From Azolla caroliniana (taxonomy: Eukaryota > Polypodiophyta), in contig JBHGNT010000011.1 of NCBI GenBank assembly GCA_043228905.1, forward strand, positions 15,376,001 to 15,440,000: a DNA stretch of 64,000 nucleotides. The letters run 5' to 3'. The position numbers and the translations under genes were made by a program. Below the pieces are notes generated by a model. It was given only the letters and a program-made list of their open reading frames with translations. It ran no database searches and was not told the origin of the DNA. Shown piece by piece: positions 31,425 through 39,896 of the stretch; within the stretch, counting starts at the first letter, position 1, and the number at the start of each line of letters is the position of its first letter.

Positions 31425-34400
31425 TTACTCTTCGCCTGCCGGCCCTTCCTCGGCCTCGGATCGGTCGTCGCTGCTATCCAGGAGAATCGGGTCAGGTTCG
31501 TCGTCGTGCCGCTTCTTGAAAGCTTTGATCCTCTTCCCGGCCACGGGTATCGCTATTCTCGTTCCGTCGAGTTCCGCCAGATGATACGTCCCGTTGTCGT
31601 TGGCGCTCTGTACCGTGTACGGCCCGAACCATCTCCGTGCGAACTTCCGCGTTGCTCGGTGCTGGTTGTCGAGGCTGCTGTCGTAGACGAGCACCCAGTC
31701 ACCTTCGTCGATTTTCTTCGGTCGTAGCCGGTGCGTTCGGTCGAACCGGGCTTTGTTCTTTGTCCTCGCCACCCGGAGCTTCTCCGTAGCCAGTGCCACG
31801 TCCTCCGGTCTCCGCTCGAGCTGTCGTATACGTGCGGCCAACAACTCCTCCCGGCTCATCTCGTCCCTCCAGTCGACCGTTGCCCACGAGGAGATCGTCC
31901 GTTCAATCGGCATGATCGGCTTCTGGCCGAACATGAGCTCCGTCGGCATGTACCCGGTTACCGAACTGTGCGTGGTCCGGTCTGCCCACAAAGCATAAGG
32001 TAGCAACCGCGGCCAGTTACCGACTCGGCCCCCGCATGCCCGAATCAACGCCTTGACGATCGGTCCGTGTCCGCGCTCCACCTTGCCATTCGCCTCCGGA
32101 TTGTACGCAGTGGTGAGCGAGAGCTTGACTCCAAGCCGGTCGAACAGCTCCGCGGCCTCTTCGGCGTCCAACTCCCCTCGGTCAGCCACGATCTTCCCGA
32201 CGCACCCGTACCGGCATATCACGTCCTCGACTAGGAACCGACACACGGCCGCGGTCGTCTTGTTCTGAAGGGCTCGGCCTTCCACCTGGTTCGTCAGGTC
32301 TTCCCGCGCTAGGACCAGATACCGCATCTGTCCTACCCCCATCGGCATCGTCACCAGATCTACCATCCATTTGAAGTGGATAGTCGGAGGGTACGTAGGG
32401 TGAAGCCCGTCCCGGTGTCGGACTATCGAGTGCATCTGACAACTCTCGCAAGTTGACACGAACCGATGCACGTCCCGGTACAATCCCGGCCACCAGTACT
32501 TCCCCTTCAGCTTCTCAAACGTCGCCCACGTTCCACGGTGTCCAGCCCAAGGGCTGTCGTGGTAGGCCGCCAGTAGCTCCTCCTGTTCTTCCTTCATCGC
32601 CACCACCCGGAGCGGGACGCCGTTCCTCTTCTTCGGGTGCTTCCACAAATGCCCATCTCGGAGAAGGAATCGATATGCTTTCTTCCGGATCCGGTTGGCC
32701 TCGTCCTTCGTCCATGACGCATCGGGCGTCATTGTCTTCAAAAACCCGCCGATCTGCAGCCATTCCCCGTCGTACTTGCTCGCGTCGAACTCGTTAAGCG
32801 CCGGAGTGCTCATCCCGTCGGTCGTTATGTATGCCGCCTCGAAGAAATCCACGCCGACTTCTTCGTCTTCCGAAACCATGCCGCCCTCGTCGTCGAACCT
32901 CGCCCTCGAAAGCATGTCGGCCATGGCGTTGTCTTTCCCGGAAATGTGTCGTATTTCCGGGTCCAGGGACTTGATGTACGCTATCCACCTGAGCATCGCC
33001 AGGTCCGGAGTCGCGCATCCGGAAACCATACCGAGAATCGGCAGGCAATCCGTCTCGATGATCACTTCCGTCCCTATCAGGTAGTCTTTGTCGGCCTTAA
33101 CCGCCGAAACAATACCCCAGAGTTCGCGTTTAACCTGGGCGTACCCTCGCTGCCGTTCACTGAGGACTTTCGCGCCGAATCGGATCGGAAACCGATTGCC
33201 GTCCTCGTCTTCCTGGTTCACGACCCATCCGATCCCGGTCGGACTGGTATCCACCGTTATGAATACCGGGGTACCCTTCCCGTAAACCGCCTTCCGGAGT
33301 GCCGGTGCCGCTGCAAGGGCCTCTTTCAGCTTCCGGACCGATTCCGCGTGCTTGTCTAGCCATTCGAACCTTCGCCCCTTTTTCAGCAACCCGTACAGTG
33401 GCTCCGCGACGTGTGCGTAATGCGGGATCCATATGTGATAGAACGCGCATGCCCCCAGGAATCTCCGTACTTCCGTGACCGAGCTGCAGTCGGGCTTCAT
33501 CGCGGAGATGGCTTCTACCTTTGCCGGAGACGGTTTCCGGCCATATGGTCCGCACAGGTGTCCGACCACCATGATTTCTGACTGCCCGAAGGCCGACTTC
33601 TCCCCGGAGAAGGTGAGTCTCGCATCCTCTAGCCTTTGCAGTACCTTCTCGCAGTCGTCGATGTGCGTCGCCACGAATCGCCGGCATCCGTCCGGCCCGA
33701 TCGTCTCGTCCTTTTCTTCCACCGGGCATCCCTTGATCGGGATGTCGTCCAGAAATGGCATGGTGATGTCCGGGATGCAGTCCCTCAGAACCTTGTTCAT
33801 CGCATTCACCATGTGGGCCACCGAGTTGGTCCCTCCTTGCGGCAGTGTACACATCCGAACTAGGCCGAGGGGAGTTCGCATCGTCGTAATGTCTCTGCTC
33901 TCCACGGCAAGCTGGAACTGGTCGTACCCTGAGTATAGATCCCCGACCGAGTAAATTGACCTTCCGGCGAAGGCCTCCGCGAACTCGTCTATGGTCGGCC
34001 CGATCCCTGCGTTCCGAATGGTCACTCGATTGACCGGCTGCAGGTCCTGGATGAAGCGCAACGAACCGTTTTTCTTCGGTACGGTAAACCATCGATTCGA
34101 ATATGGGGCGCTCGACGGCTCGAGAATTCCCATATCAACTTTCTGCCTCAGCAGCTCCATCAACTTCGGGATGTGAGCTCTCGGAACCGGGATTGGCTTG
34201 AGATTCCATGGTACATGCGGTACCGTGAAAATCACCATCGGCTCCACGATCGTCGGGTCAACGCACCCGATTTCCTCCGGCGAGAATGCGAAGGCTTTCC
34301 CGTGCCTTCCGAGCATTCTCCGAAACCGGTCTTCCTCCGCCGGCAGTAGGAACCCGCCCCCACCGATTTTGAGCTCTCGGAGCGTCTCGTCGGTGAAGGT

Positions 34401-34916
34401 GTGCCCTATGCAGGCCGGATCTCGTAGACTAGGGTCCGATGCAACCCCTTTGATTCTCGACGCGCTGTCCTCCGGTAAGGGTGCCGCGACTGGCCTTACC
34501 TTCCGGTCCACAGTCTTGTACTTGGTGCTTACGTGGGCCGTCCGAACTGACCCGAGCCCTCGACCGAAGTCCGCGACGACTTCGTACATCTCCTCGGAAC
34601 ACACCGGTATCGTCCGGTCTTCGTTAAGGCCTTCTTCGACTACCTTTCCCAGCATTCCCAAGGTGTCGTCGAATGAGACCGCCTCCACGGCTCCGTTGAT
34701 TTCCTCGTCAGGGCCGAGAACTCCGCACGCTCGAAGTCTCCCCTCCGCCTTTGTCTTCTCTCGGCCGCCGATGCCGACTATCGTACACGCTCCGCTGTCG
34801 GAGAACAAAAATTCCCTACCTATGGTACAAGGTTTCTTCGGTTTTATCGTACAGGTGTGGGGTTTTCCCGGGGTGTCCGGACTGTCGCGGCCCCACGCCT
34901 TGGCAGCCCTCTCTAA
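31425..34916 (-). CDS. GypC Pol: reverse transcriptase, RNase H, integrase
   Basis: Open from the Gag stop to 31425 with no early ATG; the GypB ATG is ATA here as in GypA, so entry by -1 frameshift is inferred and the start given is the putative slip point. The domains are as in GypA: RT with FLDDIPIKG, RNase H VDTSPTGIGWV, integrase zinc finger (CESCQMH), catalytic D-D-E (MVDLVTMP, VADRGELD, NGKVERGHG), GPY/F-type tail and acidic end (EEGPAGEE). It retains a 16-residue segment (MSTPALNEFDASKYD region, near 32795) that GypA lacks, so GypC is the fuller copy. It is likely competent or recently so. Confidence 0.88.
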   Translation of the reverse strand, partial: LERAAKAWGRDSPDTPGKPHTCTIKPKKPCTIGREFLFSDSGACTIVGIGGREKTKAEGRLRACGVLGPDEEINGAVEAVSFDDTLGMLGKVVEEGLNEDRTIPVCSEEMYEVVADFGRGLGSVRTAHVSTKYKTVDRKVRPVAAPLPEDSASRIKGVASDPSLRDPACIGHTFTDETLRELKIGGGGFLLPAEEDRFRRMLGRHGKAFAFSPEEIGCVDPTIVEPMVIFTVPHVPWNLKPIPVPRAHIPKLMELLRQKVDMGILEPSSAPYSNRWFTVPKKNGSLRFIQDLQPVNRVTIRNAGIGPTIDEFAEAFAGRSIYSVGDLYSGYDQFQLAVESRDITTMRTPLGLVRMCTLPQGGTNSVAHMVNAMNKVLRDCIPDITMPFLDDIPIKGCPVEEKDETIGPDGCRRFVATHIDDCEKVLQRLEDARLTFSGEKSAFGQSEIMVVGHLCGPYGRKPSPAKVEAISAMKPDCSSVTEVRRFLGACAFYHIWIPHYAHVAEPLYGLLKKGRRFEWLDKHAESVRKLKEALAAAPALRKAVYGKGTPVFITVDTSPTGIGWVVNQEDEDGNRFPIRFGAKVLSERQRGYAQVKRELWGIVSAVKADKDYLIGTEVIIETDCLPILGMVSGCATPDLAMLRWIAYIKSLDPEIRHISGKDNAMADMLSRARFDDEGGMVSEDEEVGVDFFEAAYITTDGMSTPALNEFDASKYDGEWLQIGGFLKTMTPDASWTKDEANRIRKKAYRFLLRDGHLWKHPKKRNGVPLRVVAMKEEQEELLAAYHDSPWAGHRGTWATFEKLKGKYWWPGLYRDVHRFVSTCESCQMHSIVRHRDGLHPTYPPTIHFKWMVDLVTMPMGVGQMRYLVLAREDLTNQVEGRALQNKTTAAVCRFLVEDVICRYGCVGKIVADRGELDAEEAAELFDRLGVKLSLTTAYNPEANGKVERGHGPIVKALIRACGGRVGNWPRLLPYALWADRTTHSSVTGYMPTELMFGQKPIMPIERTISSWATVDWRDEMSREELLAARIRQLERRPEDVALATEKLRVARTKNKARFDRTHRLRPKKIDEGDWVLVYDSSLDNQHRATRKFARRWFGPYTVQSANDNGTYHLAELDGTRIAIPVAGKRIKAFKKRHDDEPDPILLDSSDDRSEAEEGPAGEE

Positions 34917-37039
34917 AAATCCTCTCGGTTATCGGAACCGAGGGAGTCGCGGTTACGCTCGTGGTTCGGCCTAACCGTCAAAAACTGGACCGAATGGCGC
35001 CCGTCCTGGCTCTTGACCCGCGCATAGGCCGAACCGTTGTCCAGCACCTTGGTCTCCATTCGAGCCGCCGTGATGTACGGCTCTCCCAGTATGACGGGGT
35101 GCGATGACGACTCCTGCACGAAGAAGTGCTGGTCTATCTCGACATCGCCGATCTTGACCCGTACATTCGGGCAGGCCCCGTGAAGTTCCTCGGTGGCGCG
35201 CGTCGCCGCCCTTATCTTCCACCCGTGCTTGGTGTTGATCGGCCATTTGCCCTTCTTATAGAAGTCCATGGACATCAGGTTGATTTCCGATCCGTGGTCC
35301 ACCAAAGCTACTACCGGTTCCTGGACATCGCCGATCTTTACCGGGGTTTCCGTGGTCGCTCGGGCCCAGTGTGGCCGCGAATAGTGGCTCTCCGCCCACT
35401 CGTCTTTCAGCGCCATGTCGTCCAGGTGCGTCGTCCGCACCTCTACCGGTCTTTCCGGTTCTGTCTCCGTTGACAGCCTCTTCCGTTTCACCAAGTCCAC
35501 GATGGAGTCGTGGAACTCCTTCTTGGCGATTCCCAGCACCTCCCGTAGCGACAACTCCACCTTGCTGTCGAGGATCCGTTCCTCCAGGACCTTTCGTAAG
35601 TCCGTGGTTCTTTCTATCTCCGTCCCCAGACGGTACCCGCCCTTCTGGGGTTTATCTTGCGTACCGGCCCCGCCGGCTTCGTCCCGTCGTGGCCCGGACC
35701 GGGTCTCGTATCGTTGTGAGGGCCCGGTCGTCCCGGGTTTCCCCACCCGCTTCTCTTCTACCAGAGCCTCGTAGTTCCGGCAAGCGGCTTCCACGAAGCC
35801 CGTCTTTTCCTCGACCGGGTCGCTCCACCCGGTCATCTCCCGTACCCGTTTCTCCGCACGGTCCGATTCCTCCCTTTTAAGCCCTGCACCGGCAAGGCCT
35901 CCCAGCATCGTCGGCCAGAATCCGGCTTTGCTTTCCTTTCGGGCCTCGCCGCCCCCGACTCGAATACCGGCCGACGCCGAGTAGTGGACGGTTTCCGCAT
36001 GTCGGGCCGCCGCCTCTTCCATCAACCTCTTCATTCCGCCTCGCCCGTCGTTTCGGTTTAGGGCCCTTCTCGTGTCGTTGGCGTGAACCCGGCCTTCCCA
36101 TAGGTACACCACCCGGTTCCTCAGCGCCTCTGCGAAATCGCCGCAGTCTTTTCGGATGTGGCCGACCCCGTCGCACCACATGCACCTGTTCCCTGCCGCC
36201 GGCCGTCGGTCACGAGCAGGTCCTCCGTCTTCTCTGCGGGCCTGTGCGATTTGGAGGTCTTTTATCGCCCTCGTCAGTTCCTCCAACGCAGCTCCTCCAG
36301 TCGAGCCTCTGATCACGCCGGTCGGAGCTGAACCGGATTCCAGCCACTCCCGAGTCTCTTCCCTTCGCACCGGCTGCGCCGGCTCGAGTTTCCTCGCCGC
36401 GACTGAGCCCGAACCGGTTGCTCTGTCATCCTCCCATTCTCGCCGTTTGTCGAAACGGCCGCAGGCTCTCTTGACCGCCGCCCAGTCGGCTGTCAGCCCG
36501 TCTTCGGTTTCTAGCAGGGCGCCCACGTGACTCCGATCCCTCTCGTCAACCGATTTGACGAACAGCAGGACCCGGCTTGTATCCAGGACCATCCTGTCAA
36601 GCGCCGAAAGGCGCGCGAAGTTCTCCTCGAACTCCCGGAGGAGTGCCGACGCATTCCTTCCTTTCCCGGGAGACTCCACCCACTCCATGAAGCTTCGCTT
36701 CGAAAGCCGGAGCGCGTCGTCCAGTCCGTATTTCTCCAGGAGCCGACCTTCGAACTCCTCCCAGGTACGGCTCTCCGCCCGCACCTCGAGCACCTCCGCG
36801 TGAATGCTCGGCATCGCCACTCGGGGAAAACCGGCAAGACGCCTGTCTTCCGGAATGTCCCGCATTAACATTTCCGCACCGTAGGACGCCAGGTACTTCG
36901 TGGCATCTTTTCCAGTGAATCGACCGATCGTTCCGACGACCGCCTCAATAGCTCTATCGAGGGCGCCGGTGCCCTCGCGCGCGCTTACTATCCGATCCAC
37001 GGCCGAAGCCATGGCCTCTGCAAGATCCGCCCCCTTCAT
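34913..37039 (-). CDS. GypC Gag-protease polyprotein (708 aa)
   Basis: ATG 37039-37037 (MKGADLAEAMASAVDRIVSA) to TAG 34915-34913, the same length as the GypA protein. The CCHC knuckle CMWCDGVGHIRKDC is at about residues 285-298. The protease box VALVDHGSEINLMS near 578 again has Asp-His-Gly, and PVILGEPYITAARMETKV follows. The TAG follows five T (GATTTTTAG) as in GypA, and Pol lies in the -1 frame. No internal disruption is seen. The product would be the particle protein and processing protease. Confidence 0.88.
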   Translation of the reverse strand: MKGADLAEAMASAVDRIVSAREGTGALDRAIEAVVGTIGRFTGKDATKYLASYGAEMLMRDIPEDRRLAGFPRVAMPSIHAEVLEVRAESRTWEEFEGRLLEKYGLDDALRLSKRSFMEWVESPGKGRNASALLREFEENFARLSALDRMVLDTSRVLLFVKSVDERDRSHVGALLETEDGLTADWAAVKRACGRFDKRREWEDDRATGSGSVAARKLEPAQPVRREETREWLESGSAPTGVIRGSTGGAALEELTRAIKDLQIAQARREDGGPARDRRPAAGNRCMWCDGVGHIRKDCGDFAEALRNRVVYLWEGRVHANDTRRALNRNDGRGGMKRLMEEAAARHAETVHYSASAGIRVGGGEARKESKAGFWPTMLGGLAGAGLKREESDRAEKRVREMTGWSDPVEEKTGFVEAACRNYEALVEEKRVGKPGTTGPSQRYETRSGPRRDEAGGAGTQDKPQKGGYRLGTEIERTTDLRKVLEERILDSKVELSLREVLGIAKKEFHDSIVDLVKRKRLSTETEPERPVEVRTTHLDDMALKDEWAESHYSRPHWARATTETPVKIGDVQEPVVALVDHGSEINLMSMDFYKKGKWPINTKHGWKIRAATRATEELHGACPNVRVKIGDVEIDQHFFVQESSSHPVILGEPYITAARMETKVLDNGSAYARVKSQDGRHSVQFLTVRPNHERNRDSLGSDNREDF

Positions 37040-37082
37040 TTCCTACTCTTCTGCCGCCTCTTTCACGTCGGGTTCACCAAGA

Positions 37083-37799
37083 TGTCGGGGTTGCTACGCC
37101 CTTGCGTGTAGAAAGGAGGAGGGACCACGGGGGTCTCGAACCGAAGAGCAAGAGAGAGAGGAGTAAGAGAGAGAGACCCGATTACACAGAACCGAAGATC
37201 CGATTGCGCAGAACCGACGATTGCACAGGGACACGGCCCAACAAACAGAGATCACAAATAGACGCCGACGCAGATGGACGCAACAACGAGAGATATGTGC
37301 TTATGAACGCAAGAAAATAACAGACTAAAGTATTACAACCCACGGTGGGGCACAAAATAGATACTAACGGAAACGAACAGGGCGGCGAACAGCTGCCGAC
37401 CCCTGTATGTCGCGACGCACAGAAGGGGAAAACAGGTCGGAGGTGCTGCAGGACGCACTCGGGGCGTTCCACGGAACAGCGCAAGCCTCCTCGAAACCTG
37501 CACAGGTACGCGATGGAGCAGAAGACAGAGAGAGCAGGAGTGAGAGAGAAGCTCCGAAATCGGTTCGGCAGCACTTTGTCCTCTCCGCGGGAGATGTCCG
37601 ACTTCTATTCTTCCTCTTCCTTTTATAGCCCGTCAAGAGGCCGTTTGGCATTAACTGCATACCAACCGAATCTGCCCACCTAGGATCCTCGTATGTACCT
37701 ACTTCGTCCTTAGGTACTTCTTGGCGCGCGTGTGTGTGTAGAGCCGTTTCCCACGCCTTGTTCCTCCGATTCCTCTTGTGGGCGGTTTTCTTCACGACA
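37083..37799 (-). repeat. 5' LTR of GypC (717 bp)
   Basis: On the minus strand it starts TGTCGTGAAGAAAACCGCCCAC. It has TATAAAA at 37627-37621 and ends CCCCGACA, followed by TCTTGGTGAACCCGACGTG (about 37082-37064). Only the first 50 or so bases and parts of R/U5 resemble the GypA LTR. Confidence 0.93.
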
Positions 37800-37803
37800 A
37801 CGC

Positions 37804-38371
37804 ACTATGGGCGGACCGGACTACGCACAGTTGGGTGATAGGGTTCATGCCGGCGGAGCTAATGTATGGACAGAGGCCGATCACGCCGGTGGAGCGGATG
37901 GTTTCTTCGTGGGCGATGGTAGATTGGAAGGACGAAATGAGCCGGGAGGAGTTGCTGGCAGCGCGGATTCGGCAACTCGAGCGGAGGCCGGAGGACGTGA
38001 TACGGGCGAACGAAAGGCTGCGAGCGGCAAGGGAGCGGAACAAGATCCGGTTCAACCGAACGCATCGATTGCGACCAAAGAAGATCGAGGAAGGCGACTA
38101 GGTCTTGGTATACGACAGCAGCCTCGACAATCAGCACAAGGCGGTGCAAAAGTTTGCTAGCAGATGCTTCGGGCCCTACATGGTGACGAGCGCGAACGGC
38201 AACGGCACGTACCACCTCGCGGAACTCAACGGGACACGGTTAGCGGTGCTGGTGGCCGGAAAGCGGATCAAAGCTTTCAAAAAGCGGTTCGAAGACGAGC
38301 CGGAGCCTGCGAGCGGGAGCGACAACGACGATCAGTTCGGGTCCGGCGGAGAACCGGAGAGCAACGAGTGA
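37804..38371 (+). pseudogene. GypB Pol, integrase C-terminal part (after GypC)
   Basis: It continues the frame cut at 30635 (WADRTTHSWVIGFMPAELMYGQ ... RLRPKKIEEGD). TAG 38099-38101 follows where Trp is expected, and the frame is open again (YDSSLDNQHKA, FGPYMVTSANGNGTYHLAELNGTR) to TGA 38369-38371. It ends in an acidic Ser/Gly tail without a chromodomain. Confidence 0.87.
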
Positions 38372-38424
38372 GGCCGGTTTAGGGTAGGCGCATGCCGGTG
38401 GATGCGCGGTTTGGTGGGGGTGGA

Positions 38425-39036
38425 TGTCGTGAAGAAAACCGGCCATAGGCGGAATTGGAGAGAAAGCGCGTAAACCGGCCCTTACATGGATGAACGCGTG
38501 ACTGGATACTTTGCACGCGAACTGGTGGATGTAACTACTAAGCCGCACGCATTTATTAGAGGGGATTGTGCGTATCCCGGTCAAGGGGGGGGGACAGGGA
38601 ATAAAGGCAAGAGGAGAAGAGAAGGATGATATCGCGCACGAGCAGAAGGAAGGAGGTTGCGGCAGAACGGAAGGCGGAGCTCTCTCTCTACGACTCGAAT
38701 CGTCGCTCCCTACGGGTGTCAGGAGGTCGCTATCTCTGCTTCGTGGACAGCCCGTGCGCTTCCAGCAGAGTCGCTCCCCTTCCCCTTTGTTTCCTTGAGT
38801 CGATGACTGTCGTCGGTGTGCGTGAGTAGGGTCCCCGTGTCGGGCCCGTCGCCGCTTTGTCGGTTGTAATCGTCAGAGTCTGTAATCTCTGTCATTATAA
38901 TTAAGTGTTGTGTTCTGTTTCTCTCTTCTCGCTTCTACGTGTTGGTGAATCTTTCTCTCTCTCTCTCTCTCGCTCCTCGGTCCAAGACCCCCGTGGTCCC
39001 GCCCCTTTCTACACGTACGCGCGTAACAACGCGACA
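38425..39036 (+). repeat. 3' LTR of GypB (612 bp)
   Basis: It is homologous to 24213-24845 with shorter G and CT runs. It is preceded by the purine tract TTGGTGGGGGTGGA and followed by ACGT. Confidence 0.92.
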
Positions 39037-39040
39037 ACGT

Positions 39041-39247
39041 ACACAATGATGGTATACATTACATGATGGTTCGTGTTGAAATGTAAAACCTCAATACAAT
39101 GGTTTATTGTGAGCTTTACATGATGGCTCCGATTGAGGTTTAAAACCTGAAAATGATGGTCTCTTGTGAGGTATATGGTTTTTGTCAAGGTTTTTAGCCT
39201 GAACACAATCTTTATATGTTTGTCCTTGCCAAAACCTTGAAGGGCCT
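39041..39247. other. host spacer between GypB and CopD
   Basis: Non-coding. It has an imperfectly repeated motif: 'AAAACCTCAATACAATGGT', 'AAAACCTGAAAATGATGGT' and 'TTTAGCCTGAACACAAT' near 39085, 39142 and 39200. The last five bases GGCCT (39243-39247) pair with AGCCT (43078-43082) as the CopD target duplication. Confidence 0.5.
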
Positions 39248-39630
39248 TGTAAAGAATCGGGTGTGATTCTTGTGTAGCGGAATAGGTGTGAACTGTGTGT
39301 ATGAGAGAGAGAGAGAGAGAGAGACAAGGAGTGAGACACAGAGTATACACAAGGTAGATTATATTAACAAAGGAAAAAGACTCGACACAATACAAGGTGG
39401 GAGGACGGTGCTTTATATAGTCACCCTCTCTCTTCATTAACTACAAGACTCATGGAGCATGGGGAATGTGAAAGCTCATAAGTTATGTGTCATAGAATAT
39501 GATTCTATGACTCATACTAAATGCTAGAATACAAAGAGGTGACATAATGGGTGACTCTTGACCGTTGGAGTGTCTATTCACTCTCAAGGTGAGTTCACAC
39601 ACTAGACCAAGTTGAGCTTGATTCTCAACA
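39248..39630 (-). repeat. 3' LTR of CopD (383 bp)
   Basis: Plus-strand TGTAAAGAATC...CTCAACA, followed by the purine-tract complement TGCCCCCTCAAGC. It has a (GA)n tract at 39303-39323. The inverted repeat around TATA has one mismatch here (GACGGTG). Confidence 0.9.
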
Positions 39631-39896
39631 TGCCCCCTCAAGCTCAAGTCGGGTCGGTTTCAGACTGTATCCGTAATCCGCTTTGACTAGCGTTCCAGAG
39701 TCCGCGTCGACTCGCATTTATGCGGAGTTGCTAAAACCATGCTCCAGCTTGCGTTGTGCGTAGTTGCGAAGTCTGTGCTTCGGCTTGCGTCTTTCTTCGC
39801 GGCTTTGCACGGTAGATCGGCTCTTCGCGGCTTCGTTGCGTGGTTGCGTAATCCACGCGTTCTTGCATATTGTGCGTGGCTTGCGGAATCCACGTG

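Larger units (their letters stand above)
30636..37799 (-). mobile_element. Ty3/gypsy retrotransposon 'GypC', complete and young, inserted in GypB integrase
   Basis: Minus orientation: 5' LTR 37799-37083, primer block, Gag-protease, Pol, purine tract, 3' LTR 31352-30636. Both LTRs are 717 bp and differ at about one position by eye. The 4-bp duplication ACGC is perfect (30632-30635, 37800-37803), and removing GypC restores the GypB integrase frame. Its Pol core is almost identical to GypA, but its LTR is largely unrelated in U3. Confidence 0.95.
24213..39036 (+). mobile_element. Ty3/gypsy retrotransposon 'GypB', older, carrying a solo LTR and GypC
   Basis: LTRs 24213-24845 and 38425-39036, with a 4-bp duplication ACGT (24209-24212, 39037-39040). 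The LTRs differ at roughly 18 sites by eye (about 3%) plus homopolymer and (CT)n length. Its Gag and Pol have several stops and frameshifts. Pol is cut by GypC at 30635/37804. The family is the same as GypA and GypC, but its proteins differ at many positions and its LTR is shorter. Confidence 0.93.
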
